From the NCBI GenBank assembly GCA_002898975.1, contig BEID01000009.1, forward strand, positions 1 to 12,299: DNA of 12,299 bases. Reading direction: 5' to 3'. Position numbers and translations under genes: made by a program. Origin of the DNA: a bacterium HR27 (GTDB lineage Bacteria > Chloroflexota > Chloroflexia > Thermomicrobiales > Thermomicrobiaceae). A model generated the notes under the pieces. It searched no databases. It was not told the DNA's origin and worked only from the letters and a program-made list of their open reading frames with translations. Below, piece by piece: positions 5,843-12,299 of this stretch; position 1 is the first letter of the stretch, and the number at the start of each line of letters is the position of its first letter.

Positions 5843-7552
5843 TCAATCGCTGCGCAGCCAGGTGGTGGCGTGCTTCTCGGTGAGGTTGTAGTTCGGCTGC
5901 GGCGTCCAGCCAGCGAGGACACTGGGCCGGTAGATGTGCCAGATCAGGGGCCGGTAGAGATAGATCATGCCGAATGCCGGGTCGTCGAGCGAGCGGAAGT
6001 CGAGCTCGTTGGTCAGCTGCTTGCGCGTGGTGAGATCGAGTTCGCGGTCGATCTGCTGGTAGAGCTCGATCAGCTCATCCGACCAGAGGCCAGTCAGGCT
6101 CGCCTGCTCGTTATTCGTGATCCAACTCGCGAAGGTCGACTTCGGCTCGTCGACCCAGGGAGCGTTGAACCCGAGCGACATCTGGAACTCGCGCGCGACG
6201 ACGCGCTGGACGTACTCACTGAGCTGGAGGTTCTGCACATTCACCCGGATGCCGATTTGTCCCAGCTGGTCGGCCACGAGGCTCTGGGTCGTCGGGGTGC
6301 CGAGTGCGAAGGCGAGCAGTTCGACATCGAAGCCGTTCGGGAAGCCAGCTTCCGCGAGGAGCTGTTTCGCTCGTTCGATATCGGCGGCCTTGTCTTTGCC
6401 GAAGCCGCGCGCCTGGCGGACGCGCGCCTCCGGTAGTGCCCAGGCACCGTTGGGATGCATCCAACCCGAGATCACCCCGCGTCCCTCGGTGCCGATTTCC
6501 AGCATCGCATCGCGGTCGATCGCCAGCGTGATCGCTTCGCGGACACGCGGATCGCGGAATGGCTCGAACTGTCGCCCGTTGAGCACCAGTCGCCAAACGA
6601 GCGTCGTCGGGACGCCGACGATCCGGATATCGCTGTGCCCCTGGAACAGATCGAGCGGCGGAACGCCGAGGCCGCGGTTGAGATGGATCTGGCCGGCGAT
6701 GAGCGCCTGGGCTGCGACGTTGGGATCAGCCATCGGGTAGAAGACGATCCCGTCGAGATAGGGAAGGTCCTTGTCCCAGTAATTGGGATTCTTCTCGAGT
6801 TCGTAGGTCACCCCGGGCGTATAGCTCTTGAACTTGAAGGGGCCGGTGCCGATGAGGTTCTTGGTATCGCGGAGGTCAGCACCCGACTCGATGAGGTGGG
6901 CAGGATAAATCCCGGTCCAGGGGATGGCGACGTTGTAGAGGAGCGCGGGGTCGGGTTGCTTGAGGACGAAACGGACGGTGTAGTCGTCGGGCGTTTCGAT
7001 GTGGTCGACGGTGTTGAAGAAGACGCCGCGGGGGCTGTTGACGCCCTGGGGTGGGCTGATGATGCGCTGGAAGTTGGCGAGGACGTCCTTACTGGTGAAG
7101 GGGGAGCCGTCGTGGAACTGGACACCCTGGCGGAGGTAGAAGGTGTAGGTCATCCCGTCCTGCGCCATGTCCCAGCGCACAGCGAGACAGGGGAGAATCT
7201 TCGTCTGATCGTTCGGATCGAACTGGAGCAGCGATTCCAAACACGGTGCGACGCACCACAGATCCGTGCTGGTCGTCGCCTGATGCAGATCGAGATTGGC
7301 CGGGTCACCTGGGAGGTTCATCCGGAGGATACCGCCGCGGCGGACCGCCTCGGTCGTCGGGGTGGGCGTGACCTCCATAACTGCCGTCGGCAGGGCGACC
7401 GGCGTGTTGGTCGGCGTGGGGGCGGTCGTCGCTGCCGGAGCAACGGTCGGTGTGGCCTCACCACCACCGCCGCCACGACAGGCAACGAGCAACGCCGACG
7501 CGACGGAACCGGCGACTGTCCCGAGGAATCGACGCCTCGTCCAGGTGCGCAT
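5843..7552 (-). CDS. Peptide-type ABC solute-binding lipoprotein (SBP2), DppA/OppA family
   Basis: Paralogue of SBP1 and probably a second binding protein for the same DppBC permease. 569 residues from ATG at 7552, with GGAGGGG a few nt upstream. The N-terminus has a strong Tat motif (TRRRFLG, 5-11), a hydrophobic core and lipobox LVAC with Cys25. A Gly-rich then Pro/Thr-rich linker runs to about 70, and the binding domain starts at RRGGILRMNLPGD. Residues 126-248 are identical to SBP1 124-246. The rest shares most residues but differs at many positions, including the likely ligand-contact half (for example IVFYPMADPNVAAQALIAGQIHL against IVGHPMTDWNAVAQAFLAGQLHL), so ligand preference may differ. 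It has its own promoter and terminator and so appears monocistronic, divergent from the acyl-CoA dehydrogenase operon. Ligand unknown. Confidence 0.93.
   Translation of the reverse strand: MRTWTRRRFLGTVAGSVASALLVACRGGGGGEATPTVAPAATTAPTPTNTPVALPTAVMEVTPTPTTEAVRRGGILRMNLPGDPANLDLHQATTSTDLWCVAPCLESLLQFDPNDQTKILPCLAVRWDMAQDGMTYTFYLRQGVQFHDGSPFTSKDVLANFQRIISPPQGVNSPRGVFFNTVDHIETPDDYTVRFVLKQPDPALLYNVAIPWTGIYPAHLIESGADLRDTKNLIGTGPFKFKSYTPGVTYELEKNPNYWDKDLPYLDGIVFYPMADPNVAAQALIAGQIHLNRGLGVPPLDLFQGHSDIRIVGVPTTLVWRLVLNGRQFEPFRDPRVREAITLAIDRDAMLEIGTEGRGVISGWMHPNGAWALPEARVRQARGFGKDKAADIERAKQLLAEAGFPNGFDVELLAFALGTPTTQSLVADQLGQIGIRVNVQNLQLSEYVQRVVAREFQMSLGFNAPWVDEPKSTFASWITNNEQASLTGLWSDELIELYQQIDRELDLTTRKQLTNELDFRSLDDPAFGMIYLYRPLIWHIYRPSVLAGWTPQPNYNLTEKHATTWLRSD
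6809..7177. repeat. 369-bp near-identical tract, copy in SBP2
   Basis: Partner of 4644-5012, covering codons 126-248 of SBP2, with a single visible difference (7124). The direction of transfer cannot be told from two copies alone. Confidence 0.9.
7332..7378. repeat. 47-bp exact tract, copy in SBP2 linker
   Basis: Partner of 5167-5213, at the end of the lipoprotein linker of SBP2. Confidence 0.75.
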
Positions 7553-7617
7553 GTGCCCCTCCTCACTCGACTATCCGGCGCTTCGGCCGTTTCGGGAAAC
7601 CGTGGATGCTGATTGAG

Positions 7618-7646
7618 AGATTAAACGAGCGGGTGTCGGCTGTCAA
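7618..7646 (-). promoter_or_regulatory. Predicted sigma70-type promoter of SBP2
   Basis: On the minus strand TTGACA (7646-7641), a 17-nt spacer and TAATCT (7623-7618), a paralogous copy of the SBP1 promoter. The spacer sequences differ while the boxes, the spacing and the first transcribed bases are kept. Predicted leader of about 58 nt. Confidence 0.7.
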
Positions 7647-7900
7647 GATGTCTCCGTCAACGCGTCGCATCGTTTCTTCTCCGGCATTCTTCTTCTTAGA
7701 ACAGTGCCTGATCCGGCATGTTTGGGACTATTCGATGGTTGTCGCATGGTGGGCTGGTCGGTGGCTCGGTGGGGTAGGGAGCTCCGCGGTCGGCTCGTTG
7801 CAGGGTGCGCGGCGGTGAGGCTCCCCTGCCGGTGCGAGGCACGAGGTACTGTCCGTTGCACTCGTGGTTGAGCTGCCTGCTTCCGCGAAGCCGCGGCTGC
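7647..7900. other. Divergent intergenic region, no gene seen
   Basis: Together with the flanking promoters this makes a gap of over 440 bp between SBP2 (minus) and the acyl-CoA dehydrogenase (plus). I see no credible reading frame and no RNA gene. A small GCTTC-cgc-GAAGC hairpin lies at about 7880-7892. The space can hold regulator sites for both directions. Confidence 0.5.
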
Positions 7901-7929
7901 TTGTACACTCTCGAGTGCTCCCCTATACT
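7901..7929 (+). promoter_or_regulatory. Predicted promoter of the acyl-CoA dehydrogenase/ETF operon
   Basis: TTGTAC (7901-7906), a 17-nt spacer and TATACT (7924-7929). The predicted start point near 7936 gives a leader of about 60 nt before ATG 7996. Inside the spacer lies a short inverted repeat CACTC-TC-GAGTG (7906-7917), well placed for a repressor that blocks polymerase. Boxes and spacing are good. The operator idea is tentative. Confidence 0.6.
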
Positions 7930-7995
7930 GCCCGCTAGGGTGTGCCGAGGCGGCAATCGGGCATCGATCGACGGGGCGCACGTGGGAGGTCAGTC

Positions 7996-9207
7996 ATGGA
8001 TTTCGAGTTGACTCCGGAACAGATCCAAGTGCGCGACATGGTGCGCGAGTGGGCCCAGCGCGAAGTGGCCCCCTACATCCGCGAGTGGGACGCGAAGGGG
8101 GAGTATCACCCCGAAATCTACCGGCGGATGGGGGAACTGGGCTTGCTCGGCTTGCCCATCCCCGAACGGTACGGTGGCGGTGGTTTCGACTACGTGACGC
8201 TGGCCCTGGTCTGCGAGGAGCTGGAGGCGGTGGATACCTTCCTCCGGGTCGCGATCAGCGTCCACGTCGGGCTGAACAGCCTGACGCTGCTCCAGTGGGG
8301 CACCGAGGAGCAGAAGCAGCGGTGGCTGGTTCCGCAAGCGCGGGGCGAGAAGCTGGCGACATTCGCCTTGACCGAACCCGGGGCCGGTTCGGATGCCGGA
8401 CATATTCAGACCCGCGCGGTCAAAGACGGCGACAGCTATATCCTCAACGGCGAGAAGATGTGGATCTCGCTGGCCAATACCGCCGATCACTTCCTGGTCT
8501 TCGCCACGCTCGATCCGGCACTCGGCCACCGTGGTCTCTGTGCCTTCATGGTCGAACGCGGCACACCCGGCCTCACGACCGGCTCGATCCACGGCAAGCT
8601 CGGTGTGCGGGCCGGCGACACCGGTTGGATTTCACTACAAAACGTTCGCGTTCCAGCCTAGAACATGATCGGTGAGCCGGGTGAGGGGTTCAAGATCGCG
8701 ATGAGCGCCATCGACCAGGGGCGCTTCACGGTCGCGGCCGGAGCCTGTGGGCTCATCCGTGCGTGTCTCGAGGCCAGCGTCAAGTACTGCCACGAGCGGC
8801 AGGCTTTCGGGCAGGAGATCGGACGGTTCCAGCTGGTGCAGCAGATGATCGCGAAGATGGTGCGCGGCTACGAGACGTCGCGGCTGCTCGTCTTCCGCGC
8901 GGCCGAACTGAAGAATCGCGGTATCCGCAACACCCGCGAGACGTCGCTCGCCAAGTGGCACGCCTGTGACTGCGCGTTCGAAGCGGCGAACGATGCGGTG
9001 CAGATCCACGGTGCCTACGGGTACTCGAACGAGTATCCGGTCGAGCGGTATCTGCGGAATGCGCGCGGTGCGGTGATCTACGAGGGCACGCGGGAGATCC
9101 ATACGATCCTCCAGGCCGAGTACGCGCTCGGCTATCGGGTCGACAAGCCGCTCCGCTGCCCACAGCCACCAGCCCAGGGCTACGAGGCAGTCGCCGCTCG
9201 GGGGTGA
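7996..9207 (+). pseudogene. Acyl-CoA dehydrogenase, reading frame interrupted by an in-frame TAG
   Basis: FAD-dependent acyl-CoA dehydrogenase family: it forms a 2,3-double bond in an acyl-CoA and passes electrons to ETF, whose two genes end this operon. ATG 7996 has GGGAGGT upstream. The full frame is 403 codons, normal for the family, but codon 222 (8659-8661) is TAG, giving halves 7996-8661 and 8665-9207 in the same frame. The first half holds the helical N-domain and the FAD/substrate motif LTEPGAGSD (125-133). The second holds [30 protein letters not shown] and IYEGTREI, whose Glu (position 363) is the expected catalytic base. The stop falls in the [16 protein letters not shown] stretch, where relatives usually have Glu, so GAG to TAG is the simplest change. 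No frameshift and no other damage is visible, so the lesion is recent, a sequencing error, or tolerated by read-through or restart. Substrate not identifiable. Confidence 0.85.
8659..8667 (+). other. TAG stop followed after 3 nt by ATG inside the dehydrogenase frame
   Basis: The bases TAGAACATG put an in-frame ATG one codon after the premature stop. No ribosome-binding site precedes this ATG, so fresh initiation looks poor. Restart by a terminating ribosome is physically possible and would give a separate 180-residue C-terminal half carrying the catalytic Glu. Confidence 0.7.
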
Positions 9208-9208
9208 G

Positions 9209-9754
9209 ATGGAACCGCTCGTGCTCCCGTATCGCGGCAAACAGCCGCGACTGGCCGAGGACGTCTTTCTGGCGCCGACCGCGGTCGTCATCGGCGACGT
9301 GACGGTCGGGCCCGCTTCCAGCCTCTGGTTCGGCGTGGTCGTGCGTGGCGACATCGGGCCGATCCGTATCGGAGCACGCGTGAATCTGCAGGAAGGGGTC
9401 ATCGTCCATCTCGACGAAGGGTTCCCGGTCGTGATCGAAGACGACGTCACGGTCGGGCACGGCGCGATCGTCCACGGTGCTACGATCGCTGCCGGGGCAC
9501 AGATCGGGATGGGAGCGGTGCTCCTGACGGGTTCGTGTATCGGCGCCGGTGCGATCGTCGCAGCTGGCGCGGTGGTTCCGGAGGGGATGGTGGTGCCGCC
9601 AGGCACGGTCGCGATGGGTGTGCCAGCCCGTGTCCGGCGTGAGGTGACGGCAGAGGAGCGCGAGGCGCTGCTCGCGCGGGCTCGGCGGTACGCGGAGCGA
9701 GGAGCCGAATTCCGCGCGCTCCTCGCGCAGCGCGAACGGGGGAACGTGCCGTGA
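9209..9754 (+). CDS. Gamma-carbonic-anhydrase-like hexapeptide protein (CaiE/PaaY/YrdA type)
   Basis: Left-handed beta-helix protein of the gamma-class carbonic anhydrase family. 181 residues: hexapeptide repeats from about 13 to 137 (for example AVVIGDVTVG, TIAAGAQIGMGAVLLTG), then a charged C-terminal helix (about 147-178). The three zinc-ligand histidines are in place (His67 in VIVHLDEG, His84 and His89 in TVGHGAIVHG), as are the Arg46-Gly-Asp48 and Gln61 positions that line the gamma-CA active site. A trimeric metalloenzyme fold is therefore likely. Related proteins sit in carnitine (CaiE) and phenylacetate (PaaY) operons, where a carnitine-pathway role and CoA-thioester hydrolysis respectively have been proposed. 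The ATG starts 1 nt after the dehydrogenase stop with GGGGGTGAG as the ribosome-binding site, and the end overlaps the enoyl-CoA hydratase start by 4 nt. Whether it hydrates CO2 or acts on acyl-CoA cannot be told. Confidence 0.9.
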   Translation: MEPLVLPYRGKQPRLAEDVFLAPTAVVIGDVTVGPASSLWFGVVVRGDIGPIRIGARVNLQEGVIVHLDEGFPVVIEDDVTVGHGAIVHGATIAAGAQIGMGAVLLTGSCIGAGAIVAAGAVVPEGMVVPPGTVAMGVPARVRREVTAEEREALLARARRYAERGAEFRALLAQRERGNVP

Positions 9755-10524
9755 GCCTTCGGGTGGAGCGAGAAGAGCCGATCGCCCTGCTCGTCCTCGA
9801 TCGTCCCGAGCGCTTGAATGCGCTCGACACGGCCGGCCTCCAGGCGCTTCTGGTGGCGATCCGTGAGCTCGCTGCTGACGAGTCGATCCGCGTCGTGATC
9901 CTGACTGGTGCGGGTGACCGGGCCTTCGCGGCCGGCGCGGACATCAGCGAAATGGTGTCGAAATCGCCAGCAGAAGCGCTCGCCTTCGCCGAACTCGGTC
10001 AGGCGGTTTGCCAGGCGATCGAGGAGGCGCCCCAACCGTATATCGCGGCGGTGAACGGGTATGCCATGGGCGGTGGCTGTGAGTTGGCATTGGCCTGCGA
10101 TATCCGCCTCGCCAGCGAGCAAGCTGTCTTCGCGCAGCCGGAGGTGACGCTCGGCATCCCACCCGGCTGGGGCGGCTCGCAGCGGCTGCCGCGTGTCGTG
10201 CCGCCCGGTATCGCTCGCGAACTGCTCTATACCGGCCGGCGTGTCGGTGCGGAGGAAGCGCTGCGCATCGGTCTCGTCAACGCCGTCTATCCAGCGACAG
10301 AATTGCTCGAGCGGGCTCGCGAGCTGGCCCGGCAGATCGCTGCCAACGGGCCGGTCGCGGTTCGACTGACCAAGCAGGCCGTGCGTTTCGGGCTCGAGCA
10401 TGGACTCGCTGCCGGCCTCGCCTACGAACGGCAACTGTTCGCGCACGCGTTCACGACCGAGGACCAGCGTGAAGGCATGACTGCGTTCCTCCAGAAACGA
10501 AAGCCGCTGTTCCGCGGACACTGA
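9751..10524 (+). CDS. Enoyl-CoA hydratase/isomerase family protein (crotonase)
   Basis: Crotonase-fold enzyme, expected to add water across the 2,3-double bond made by an acyl-CoA dehydrogenase, giving 3-hydroxyacyl-CoA. 257 residues, standard length. The CoA-binding/oxyanion segment AFAAGADISEM is at 58-68 and GYAMGGGCELALACDIRLA at 103-121. Both catalytic glutamates of true hydratases are present: Glu111 (GGGCEL) and Glu131 (FAQPEVTLGIPPGWGG), 20 residues apart as in rat Glu144/Glu164. The C-terminus (FLQKRKPLFRGH) is typical. It starts with GTG at 9751, overlapping the previous gene's TGA (GTGA), so translation is coupled. CaiD (crotonobetainyl-CoA hydratase) is a family member. The substrate here is not determined. 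Confidence 0.95.
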   Translation: MSLRVEREEPIALLVLDRPERLNALDTAGLQALLVAIRELAADESIRVVILTGAGDRAFAAGADISEMVSKSPAEALAFAELGQAVCQAIEEAPQPYIAAVNGYAMGGGCELALACDIRLASEQAVFAQPEVTLGIPPGWGGSQRLPRVVPPGIARELLYTGRRVGAEEALRIGLVNAVYPATELLERARELARQIAANGPVAVRLTKQAVRFGLEHGLAAGLAYERQLFAHAFTTEDQREGMTAFLQKRKPLFRGH

Positions 10525-10556
10525 CTTGTCTGTCGAAGGTGCGGACGGAGGAATCC

Positions 10557-11321
10557 GTGAAAATCGCGGTGCTGATCAAACAGGTGCCCGATCCGAACGC
10601 GCTCCGCTTCGATCCACGCCTCGGTGACCTCGTACCCGGTATCCAGCCGGTCGCGAACGAATACGACCTCTACGCGCTCGAAGCTGCCTTGCGCTTGCGT
10701 GAACAGGTCGGTGGCGAGGTCGTCGTCGCCAGCGTCGGCCCAGCGCGCGATGCGCTCAACCGCGGGTTGGCGATGGGGGCTGACCGGGCTGTCGCGATCG
10801 AGGGCGAGGGGGTGCCCGGCGACAGCTGGGTGACAGCGACAGTGCTCGCCGCCTGGCTCCGCCGCGAGCAGGTGGACGTGATCTGGTGCGGGCAGGAGAC
10901 GAGCGATTCCGGTACCGGCAACGTCGGCCCGACGGTCGCCGCCTTGCTCGATGTGCCGCTGGTGAGCAACGTGGTCGGCTGGGAGTTCCGCGACGGTCTC
11001 TTCGAAATCGAACGCGAGATCGAAGACGGGCACCAGTTCCAGGAAGTCGCACCACCGGTCGTGCTCTGCGCGCTTTCCGCCTTGCCGCAACCACGCCTAC
11101 CGACACTGCGGGGCATCATGGATGCCCGCCGCAAACCGCAGGAGCGACTCTCACCGGCCGATCTCGGGCTCGATCCTGAGGCGCTCGACCCGCTCGTTCG
11201 CTGGGAGGGACTGAGCCAGCCGGTTGCTAAAGCAGCCGGTATCGTCCTCCAGGACGTCCCACCGGACGAGGCCGTGGAACAGCTCCTGGCCTTTCTCGAA
11301 TCCCGTGGCCTCTTGACCTGA
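10557..11321 (+). CDS. etfB: Electron-transfer flavoprotein, beta subunit (EtfB/FixA family)
   Basis: Beta subunit of the ETF heterodimer that takes electrons from acyl-CoA dehydrogenases. 254 residues from GTG 10557, preceded by GGAGG with 5-nt spacing. An in-frame GTG 6 codons earlier has no such site and lacks family similarity. The N-terminus KIAVLIKQVPDPNALRFDP is diagnostic. The nucleotide-binding region includes VVVASVGPARDALNRGLAMG and WCGQETSDSGTGNVGP. The family signature follows at about 155-190 (EREIEDGHQFQEVAPPVV, then LPTLRGIMDARRKP), with a C-terminal arm that reaches onto the alpha subunit. It lies 32 nt after the hydratase and 17 nt before the alpha gene. Sequence alone does not settle whether it is a classical or an electron-bifurcating (Fix-type) ETF. 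Confidence 0.95.
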   Translation: MKIAVLIKQVPDPNALRFDPRLGDLVPGIQPVANEYDLYALEAALRLREQVGGEVVVASVGPARDALNRGLAMGADRAVAIEGEGVPGDSWVTATVLAAWLRREQVDVIWCGQETSDSGTGNVGPTVAALLDVPLVSNVVGWEFRDGLFEIEREIEDGHQFQEVAPPVVLCALSALPQPRLPTLRGIMDARRKPQERLSPADLGLDPEALDPLVRWEGLSQPVAKAAGIVLQDVPPDEAVEQLLAFLESRGLLT

Positions 11322-11338
11322 CGAGGAGTTCGTGAACC

Positions 11339-12299
11339 ATGGCAGCGAACGGTATTCTGGTCGTCGTTGAAACCGCGAGCGGGCAACCGCGTCCAGCGGC
11401 GCTCGACCTTTTCGGTGCGGCGCAGGCAGTCCAGGAGACGCTCGGGCCGGTGACCGCGTTGATCGTCGGGCACGGCATTGCTGCGGCGGCCGAGCAGGTC
11501 GGGCGACTCGGCGTCACCAGCCTTCTCACCGTCGATGCGCCGGACTTCGCCGAACCGGTCGCCGAACGAATGACGCGCGCAGTTCTGGCAGCGTGGGAGC
11601 GTCTCGACCCGGCGCTCGTGTTGCTGCCCGGTACCACGCTCGGGCGCGACGTCGCGGCCTTGGTCGCGGCCCGCATGGGAGTACCCCATCTGGTCGACGT
11701 GGTCGCTCTGGCGGTCACCCCGGAGGAGTTCGTCGCGACGCGGCCGGTCTACCAGAGCAAGCTCCTCACGACCGTACGAGCGCCCCGTGGGCGACCGGTC
11801 GTGGTCACGGTGCGCGCCGGTTCCTACCGGCCGCCGGAACCGGGTGCCACGGTGGCGACGGTCGAGCTGTTGCCGGTGACGATTCCTGATGGCGACCGGC
11901 GTATCCGCGTCACGCGGATGGTCGACAAGCCGCGCGGGCAGGTCGATTTGGAGAGCGCGCCGGTCGTGGTCGTCGGTGGGCGTGGCGTCGGCGGGCCGGA
12001 GGGGTTCGAGCAGCTCGCCGAGCTAGCGGAACTACTCGGTGGTGCGCTCGGCTGCACCCGGGCGGTGAGCGATCTCGGCTGGCGGCCGCACTACGAGCAG
12101 ATCGGCCAGACCGGCAAGCAGGTGCGGCCGAAGCTCTATGTCGGTGTCGGTGTCTCGGGTGCGGTGCAGCACACGGTCGGCATGCAGGGGAGCGAGACGG
12201 TCGTCGTGATCAACCGCGATCCGAACGCGCCGCTGGTCAAGCAGGCCGACTTCGCGGTCATCGCCGACTGGAACGAGATCGTCCCGCGGCTCATCGCCC
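11339..12299 (+). CDS. etfA: Electron-transfer flavoprotein, alpha subunit (EtfA/FixB family), 3' end beyond window
   Basis: Alpha subunit of ETF, which binds the FAD that shuttles electrons to an ETF dehydrogenase. 320 codons are visible with no stop, so the protein is nearly complete. ATG 11339 has AGGAG about 10 nt upstream. The N-domain (about 1-185) has the nucleotide-binding-like fold. The C-terminal FAD domain starts at APVVVVGGRGVGGPEGF (207-223). FAD-contact motifs are present: Arg215 in GGRGVG, QIGQTGKQV (254-262), GVSGAVQH (271-278) and INRDPNAPLVKQADF (291-305). The family signature LYVGVGVSGAVQH departs slightly from the usual LYIAxGISGAIQH. It ends the visible operon. An ETF:quinone oxidoreductase (FixC/FixX-like) gene would be a natural next gene but is not seen here. 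Confidence 0.95.
   Translation, partial: MAANGILVVVETASGQPRPAALDLFGAAQAVQETLGPVTALIVGHGIAAAAEQVGRLGVTSLLTVDAPDFAEPVAERMTRAVLAAWERLDPALVLLPGTTLGRDVAALVAARMGVPHLVDVVALAVTPEEFVATRPVYQSKLLTTVRAPRGRPVVVTVRAGSYRPPEPGATVATVELLPVTIPDGDRRIRVTRMVDKPRGQVDLESAPVVVVGGRGVGGPEGFEQLAELAELLGGALGCTRAVSDLGWRPHYEQIGQTGKQVRPKLYVGVGVSGAVQHTVGMQGSETVVVINRDPNAPLVKQADFAVIADWNEIVPRLIA

Noticed and set aside
8659..8661. TAG read as pyrrolysine
   Set aside because: Pyrrolysine is known mainly from methylamine methyltransferases and needs a dedicated tRNA and synthetase; acyl-CoA dehydrogenases are not known users and nothing here supports it. A nonsense change from GAG is simpler.
8635..10521. 628-codon open frame on the minus strand
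   Set aside because: It is antisense to the dehydrogenase C-terminal half, hexapeptide protein and enoyl-CoA hydratase, all of which have clear motifs. The translation is rich in Arg, Asp, Pro and Ser with no family features, which is usual for shadow frames in GC-rich DNA.

Overview
The window is GC-rich and densely coded. Codon choice, gene families and Tat-type lipoprotein signals would fit a thermophilic Chloroflexota bacterium of the Thermomicrobium/Sphaerobacter type. That is an impression from composition and gene style, not a proven assignment. No rRNA, tRNA, CRISPR array, insertion sequence or phage gene is visible.

The left 7.6 kb is all on the minus strand and holds two ABC importer loci. 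Reading in the direction of transcription (right to left), it begins with a dipeptide/oligopeptide-type solute-binding lipoprotein (SBP2, 7552-5843), which has its own promoter and a strong terminator. Next is a second, closely related binding protein (SBP1, 5381-3684) with a near-copy of the same promoter. It is followed by the two permeases dppB-like (3633-2671) and dppC-like (2667-1789), and then a terminator. After that a separate promoter with a perfect palindrome in its leader precedes a sugar-type permease pair, malF-like (1520-576) and malG-like (571 to the window edge). No ATPase gene for either importer is in the window. The two binding proteins form a tandem duplication of about 2.17 kb period. 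A 369-bp internal tract is almost identical between them while its flanks have diverged, which is the mark of recent gene conversion.

The right 4.3 kb is a plus-strand operon reading away from SBP2. After a good sigma70-like promoter (7901-7929) come an acyl-CoA dehydrogenase, a gamma-carbonic-anhydrase-like hexapeptide protein, an enoyl-CoA hydratase, and the beta and alpha subunits of an electron-transfer flavoprotein. The alpha gene runs off the window. Genes are separated by 1 nt, a 4-nt overlap, 32 nt and 17 nt. Together they would oxidise (or reduce) an acyl-CoA, hydrate the enoyl-CoA and pass the electrons to ETF. The gene content resembles the caiA/caiE/caiD/fixA/fixB set of carnitine metabolism, though the substrate here is unknown.

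The most notable observation is that the acyl-CoA dehydrogenase reading frame is cut by a single in-frame TAG (8659-8661) at a place where the family normally has Glu. The rest of the frame, including the catalytic Glu, is intact, and an ATG lies 3 nt after the stop. It is a fresh nonsense mutation, a sequencing error, a read-through site or a split two-polypeptide enzyme. The sequence alone cannot decide.
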